Below are positions 6,091-9,220 of a stretch of 9,220 bases of DNA, one piece after another (the first letter of the stretch is position 1; the number at the start of each line of letters is the position of its first letter). The notes beneath the pieces were generated by a model, which ran no database searches, was not told the DNA's origin, and worked only from the letters and a program-made list of their open reading frames with translations. Position numbers and translations under genes: made by a program. This DNA comes from Balneolales bacterium (lineage in GTDB: Bacteria > Bacteroidota > Rhodothermia > Balneolales > Natronogracilivirgulaceae). The stretch spans positions 1 through 9,220 of the forward strand of contig SKYW01000187.1 in assembly GCA_007127695.1 (NCBI GenBank), read 5' to 3'.

Positions 6091-7899
6091 TTAATCCGGC
6101 TGCAGGGAAGCGATGGTTTCGGTTGGATCGGCCAGGCGGTCCTTCGGACGTTTTTCGATGACGTACCGGTCCATGACCAGCACATCCATGTCGGTTCGCA
6201 TGAAGCACCGCCACGCGTCCTCAGGCGTGCAGACGATCGGTTCACCCCGAACATTGAAACTGGTGTTGATAAGGACCGGACATCCGGTCTGTTGCTCAAA
6301 AGCTGTCAGCAGCGCATGATAGCGCGGATTGACAGACCGATCCACCGTTTGGATGCGCGCCGATCCGTCAACATGGGTGATGGCGGGCAGATCGGAACGG
6401 ACCTGGTAGAGCTTGTCCAGCCCCTGCACGGATCCATCCACCGGTTTCCGCAGCCTGTGGGCCACATCGGCTACAATCAGCATGTAGGGACTTGGTTCAT
6501 CCAGTTCAAAGTAATCCTGGACATGTTCCACCGCAATGCTGGGAGCGAAAGGCCGGAAACTTTCGCGGTACTTGATTTTCAGATTTAGCTTGCGCTGCAT
6601 TTCCGCGGAACGGGGATCGCCGAGGATGGAACGGCCGCCAAGCGCGCGCGGTCCGAATTCCATGCGGCCCTGGAACCATCCAACTACTTTTCCGTCAGCC
6701 AGCAATCCGGCCGTGCGGGCGAGCATCTCCTCTTCCTCCATCAGCGGTATGTCATAACCGGTGTGCGTTTTGAGGAATTCGCCGATGGTTTCGGTATCGA
6801 AGGACGGTCCAAGAAGGGCGCCGCTCATGGCATCGGGTACGGAAGGTGTTCTCGGACGATCGAAATGGTTGTGCCAGGCCATCAATGCCGCACCGACAGC
6901 GCCGCCGGCATCCCCGGCAGCCGGCTGAATCCAGATACGGTCGAATATCTTTTCCCTGAGAATTTTGCCGTTGCCGACACAATTCAGTGCCACTCCGCCG
7001 GCCAGGCAGAGATGGCGGCTTCCGGTCATTTTTTGTGCGTGACGCGCCATGCGGAGCATGATCTCCTCAGTCGCGGACTGTACCGAAGCGGCCAGGTCCA
7101 TCTCACGCTGCGTGAGCGGGGACTCCGGCTTGCGGGGCGGTCCCCCGAACAGGCGCGCAAACCGGCGGTTGGTCATTTTCAGTCCCGAACCGTATCCAAA
7201 ATACCGCATGTTCATCCGGAACGAACCGTCTTCTTTCAGGTCGATCAACTCATCCAGTATCAGGTTGCGGTACTTTGGCTCGCCGTAGGGCGCCAGCCCC
7301 ATGACCTTGTATTCGCCCGAGTTGACCCTGAACCCGGTGAAATAGGTAAAAGCCGAGTAAAGCAGGCCCAGAGAGTGAGGGAAGTGCAGTTCCTGTCTGA
7401 GTGCAATCTGGTTGCCCTTTCCGTAGCCGACCGAGCTGGTGGCCCACTCTCCCACACCGTCCATGGTCAATATGGCCGCTTCCTCAAACGGGGAAGGGAA
7501 AAATGCGGATGCGGCGTGAGATTCATGGTGTTCGGGATAGAACAGTTCTCCCTCGTAGCCCAACTCGGACCGGATATGCTCGGAAATCCACAGTTTCTGC
7601 TTGATCCAGACCGGCAGGGCTTTCCATGCACTGCGGATTCCGGCCGGTGCATAGGCCAGATAGGTTTCCAGGATGCGCTCGAATTTAAGAAAGGGCTTGT
7701 CGTAGAATGCTACGGCATCCAGGTCGCTGACCGTGAGACCGGCCTCCTTGAGGCACCATGCAATGGCGTTGGCTGGATAGTTCTGGTCGTGCTTGATCCG
7801 GGTAAACCGTTCTTCCTGGGCAGCAGCCACAATTTTACCATCGCTGACCAGCGCGGCCGCGGCATCATGGTAGTAGCAGGAAATTCCAAGAATATGCAT
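6091..7899 (-). CDS. O-carbamoyltransferase, NodU/CmcH/SxtI/TobZ family
   Basis: This is a 602-residue cytoplasmic enzyme of full family length. The N-terminal Kae1-like domain begins MHILGISCYYHDAAAAL and carries the metal-binding set HHESHAAS (His124, His128) and DGVGEW (Asp147), with spacing that matches TobZ. It continues with GEYKVMGLAPYGEP, GGVALNCVGNGKI (301-313) and PAAGDAGGAVGAAL (326-339, with the likely fourth metal-site Asp330). The C-terminal YrdC-like domain has GRMEFGPRALGGRSILGDPR (411-430), KYRESFRPFAPS, THVDGSARIQTV and NTSFNVRGEPIV (545-556). Family members make carbamoyl-adenylate from carbamoyl phosphate and ATP and pass the carbamoyl group to a hydroxyl on a sugar, antibiotic or alkaloid. 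The acceptor here is unknown. The upstream UDP-xylose genes point to a glycan or glycosylated product. It starts 23 bp after uxs without an obvious ribosome binding site, and its stop lies in a decayed unit of the 20-bp repeat. Confidence 0.95.
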   Translation of the reverse strand: MHILGISCYYHDAAAALVSDGKIVAAAQEERFTRIKHDQNYPANAIAWCLKEAGLTVSDLDAVAFYDKPFLKFERILETYLAYAPAGIRSAWKALPVWIKQKLWISEHIRSELGYEGELFYPEHHESHAASAFFPSPFEEAAILTMDGVGEWATSSVGYGKGNQIALRQELHFPHSLGLLYSAFTYFTGFRVNSGEYKVMGLAPYGEPKYRNLILDELIDLKEDGSFRMNMRYFGYGSGLKMTNRRFARLFGGPPRKPESPLTQREMDLAASVQSATEEIMLRMARHAQKMTGSRHLCLAGGVALNCVGNGKILREKIFDRIWIQPAAGDAGGAVGAALMAWHNHFDRPRTPSVPDAMSGALLGPSFDTETIGEFLKTHTGYDIPLMEEEEMLARTAGLLADGKVVGWFQGRMEFGPRALGGRSILGDPRSAEMQRKLNLKIKYRESFRPFAPSIAVEHVQDYFELDEPSPYMLIVADVAHRLRKPVDGSVQGLDKLYQVRSDLPAITHVDGSARIQTVDRSVNPRYHALLTAFEQQTGCPVLINTSFNVRGEPIVCTPEDAWRCFMRTDMDVLVMDRYVIEKRPKDRLADPTETIASLQPD

Positions 7900-7922
7900 G
7901 ATGATTGTGCATGACGCATCTT

Positions 7923-8876
7923 TCAGGTGCTGAGGGTATCCCCCATATGCTCGCGGAAATAGGCCAGCGTCCGATCCAGCCCGGTTCGCCTGTCCACTTG
8001 CGGTGTCCAGTGCAGCAGGCTGCGCGCCAGTGTGATATCAGGCTGTCGCACCAGGGGGTCACCTTCCGGCAGCTCCTTGAATTCCAGCTTGCTGCGTGAT
8101 CCGGAACGGGTTATCACCTCCCGCGCCATCTCGATGATGGATACTTCGTCCGGGTTGCCCAGGTTGACCGGCCCTGAGTAATCGGTCTGGCATAAACGGT
8201 AAATCCCCTCAACAATATCATCAATATAGCAAAAGGATCGCGTCTGTGAACCGTCGCCATATATCGTGAGCGGTTCGTTTCGAAGCGCCTTCGTAATGAA
8301 ATTGGGCAGGGCGCGTCCGTCATCCATTCGCATAAACGGACCGTACGTGTTGAAAATCCGGGCTATATGGGTCCGAATCCCGTGATAGCGATGGTAGGCC
8401 GTCACCATGGCTTCCGCAAAGCGTTTGGCCTCATCGTACACGCCTCGCAAACTGACGGGATCCACGTTCCCGAGGTAGGTCTCTTTCTGTGGATGCTGCA
8501 GCGGGTCTCCGTAAACCTCGCTGGTGGATGCCAGCAGAAAACGTGCCCGCTTGCTTTTGGCAAGACCGAGCGCCTTGTGCGTCCCCAGTGAACCCACCTT
8601 GAGGGTCTGAATAGGCATCTCCAGGTAGTCAACAGGCGAAGCGGGAGAAGCAAAATGGAGGATCAGGTCAAGCCGCCCGTCCACGTGCAGGTACTGAGTG
8701 ACATCGTATTTGGTGAAAGAAAAGCGCTCGTTGTCAAAGAAAGGTGCGATGTTGTCAAGGTCGCCGGTGGACAGGTTATCCATGCATATCACCTCATAGC
8801 CCTCTCTCAGAAACCGGGCGCAGAGATGCGAGCCGATAAAACCGGCCCCGCCGGTAATCAGCACTCGATCATGCAT
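7923..8876 (-). CDS. uxs: UDP-glucuronate decarboxylase (UDP-xylose synthase)
   Basis: This is a 317-residue extended short-chain dehydrogenase/reductase that converts UDP-glucuronate to UDP-xylose with a tightly bound NAD+. Visible are the Rossmann motif [10 protein letters not shown] (9-18), the UXS signature [20 protein letters not shown] (74-93), [10 protein letters not shown] (116-125), and YDEAK with the catalytic Tyr147 and Lys151. Further on are [16 protein letters not shown] and an Arg277-Gln-Pro-Asp sequence that matches the RxPD motif of UXS. Ser119, Glu120, Tyr147 and Arg277 are the catalytic set of this family. It starts with ATG at 8874-8876, 8 bp inside the end of the UDP-glucose dehydrogenase gene, with AAGGTG four bases upstream, so translation is probably coupled. 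UDP-galacturonate or UDP-apiose relatives are less likely, given the close match to human-type UXS. Confidence 0.94.
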   Translation of the reverse strand: MHDRVLITGGAGFIGSHLCARFLREGYEVICMDNLSTGDLDNIAPFFDNERFSFTKYDVTQYLHVDGRLDLILHFASPASPVDYLEMPIQTLKVGSLGTHKALGLAKSKRARFLLASTSEVYGDPLQHPQKETYLGNVDPVSLRGVYDEAKRFAEAMVTAYHRYHGIRTHIARIFNTYGPFMRMDDGRALPNFITKALRNEPLTIYGDGSQTRSFCYIDDIVEGIYRLCQTDYSGPVNLGNPDEVSIIEMAREVITRSGSRSKLEFKELPEGDPLVRQPDITLARSLLHWTPQVDRRTGLDRTLAYFREHMGDTLST

Positions 8877-9220
8877 CGATCACCTTATTTTTATCGTGTA
8901 CGGTACGGCGGCCGACGCTGAAATAGGTAATGTTCAGTTCCTGCATGCGGTCCAGATCATACAGATTGCGTCCGTCAAAGATCACAGGAGCTTTCATGAG
9001 TTTCTGGAAGTTTTCGAAATCAGGCCTGCGGAACTCGTTCCATTCCGTGCAGATGATCAGTGCATCCACATCTTTCAGTGCTGCCGTCTGATCTTCCACA
9101 TAGTCGATCCGGGAACTGATTTCCTCGCCGACGGCTGCCGGGAAGGTTTCATGGGCTTCGGGGTCGTACGCTTTCACTTTGGCCCCGAGTGCTATGAGGG
9201 CCTGAATGATGTAAATGGCC
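8869..9220 (-). CDS. ugd: UDP-glucose 6-dehydrogenase, C-terminal part (5' end outside window)
   Basis: The last 116 residues of the enzyme that oxidises UDP-glucose to UDP-glucuronate with NAD+. The frame is open to the window edge. The segment corresponds to the C-terminal UDP-binding Rossmann domain: [16 protein letters not shown], then [35 protein letters not shown], and a final YFSVGR, all typical of Ugd family ends. About 320 residues are missing upstream. It ends with TGA at 8869-8871, overlapping the uxs start, which places it directly before UXS in the pathway and in the transcript. GDP-mannose dehydrogenase shares this fold, but the NLYD sequence and the adjacent UXS favour UDP-glucose. 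Confidence 0.92.
   Translation of the reverse strand, partial: AIYIIQALIALGAKVKAYDPEAHETFPAAVGEEISSRIDYVEDQTAALKDVDALIICTEWNEFRRPDFENFQKLMKAPVIFDGRNLYDLDRMQELNITYFSVGRRTVHDKNKVIDA
8881..8886 (-). promoter_or_regulatory. Ribosome binding site of uxs inside ugd
   Basis: Read on the minus strand this is AAGGTG, four bases before the ATG of uxs and within the last codons of ugd. It supports the uxs start and translational coupling of the two genes. Confidence 0.7.

Noticed and set aside
5936..6214. A minus-strand open frame encoding a repeated QINPNYHRSTRI-type peptide
   Set aside because: It arises because the 20-bp unit has no stops in any minus frame. It begins inside the carbamoyltransferase gene in another frame and has no supporting start signal.
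6763..7914. A 383-residue plus-strand open frame opposite the carbamoyltransferase
   Set aside because: The minus-strand gene has every family motif across the same bases. The antisense translation has no recognisable domain.

Overview
The window looks like chromosomal DNA from a Gram-negative bacterium. The evidence is a signal-peptide-bearing outer-membrane beta-barrel protein, a UDP-xylose pathway and moderately GC-rich coding DNA. Several genes lack a strong Shine-Dalgarno sequence, and the barrel resembles proteins I associate with the Bacteroidota/Rhodothermota/Balneolota group. That placement is only an inference. I see no rRNA, tRNA, CRISPR array, insertion sequence or phage gene.

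Left part (1-2883, + strand): the C-terminal 60% or so of an acetyl-CoA synthetase (acs) ends at a strong intrinsic terminator. After an AT-rich gap comes a complete 12-helix MFS transporter of the oxalate/formate antiporter (OFA) type, followed by its own strong terminator. The two genes are co-directional but look like separate transcription units. Their adjacency suggests a small-monocarboxylate theme.

Middle part (2883-5388): four imperfect 19-bp tandem repeats cover the 3' end of a minus-strand gene for a free-standing outer-membrane barrel (D15/Omp85-like). Upstream of that gene, on the same strand, is a Nudix hydrolase. Its start codon lies head-to-head with a plus-strand gene for a small exported DUF2914-type protein.

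Right part (5460-9220, - strand): transcribed leftward, the genes are a UDP-glucose 6-dehydrogenase (3' end only), UDP-glucuronate decarboxylase (UXS), a NodU/CmcH/SxtI-type O-carbamoyltransferase and an SxtJ-family small membrane protein. The first two overlap by 8 bp and the third follows after 23 bp, so this is very probably one operon. The first two enzymes turn UDP-glucose into UDP-glucuronate and then UDP-xylose. The carbamoyltransferase and SxtJ pair suggests that a sugar, or another acceptor linked to an envelope or secreted molecule, is carbamoylated. Between the carbamoyltransferase and sxtJ lies an array of seven exact-length 20-bp tandem repeats (5941-6080), plus a decayed eighth copy over the carbamoyltransferase stop codon. 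This array is the most unusual structure in the window.
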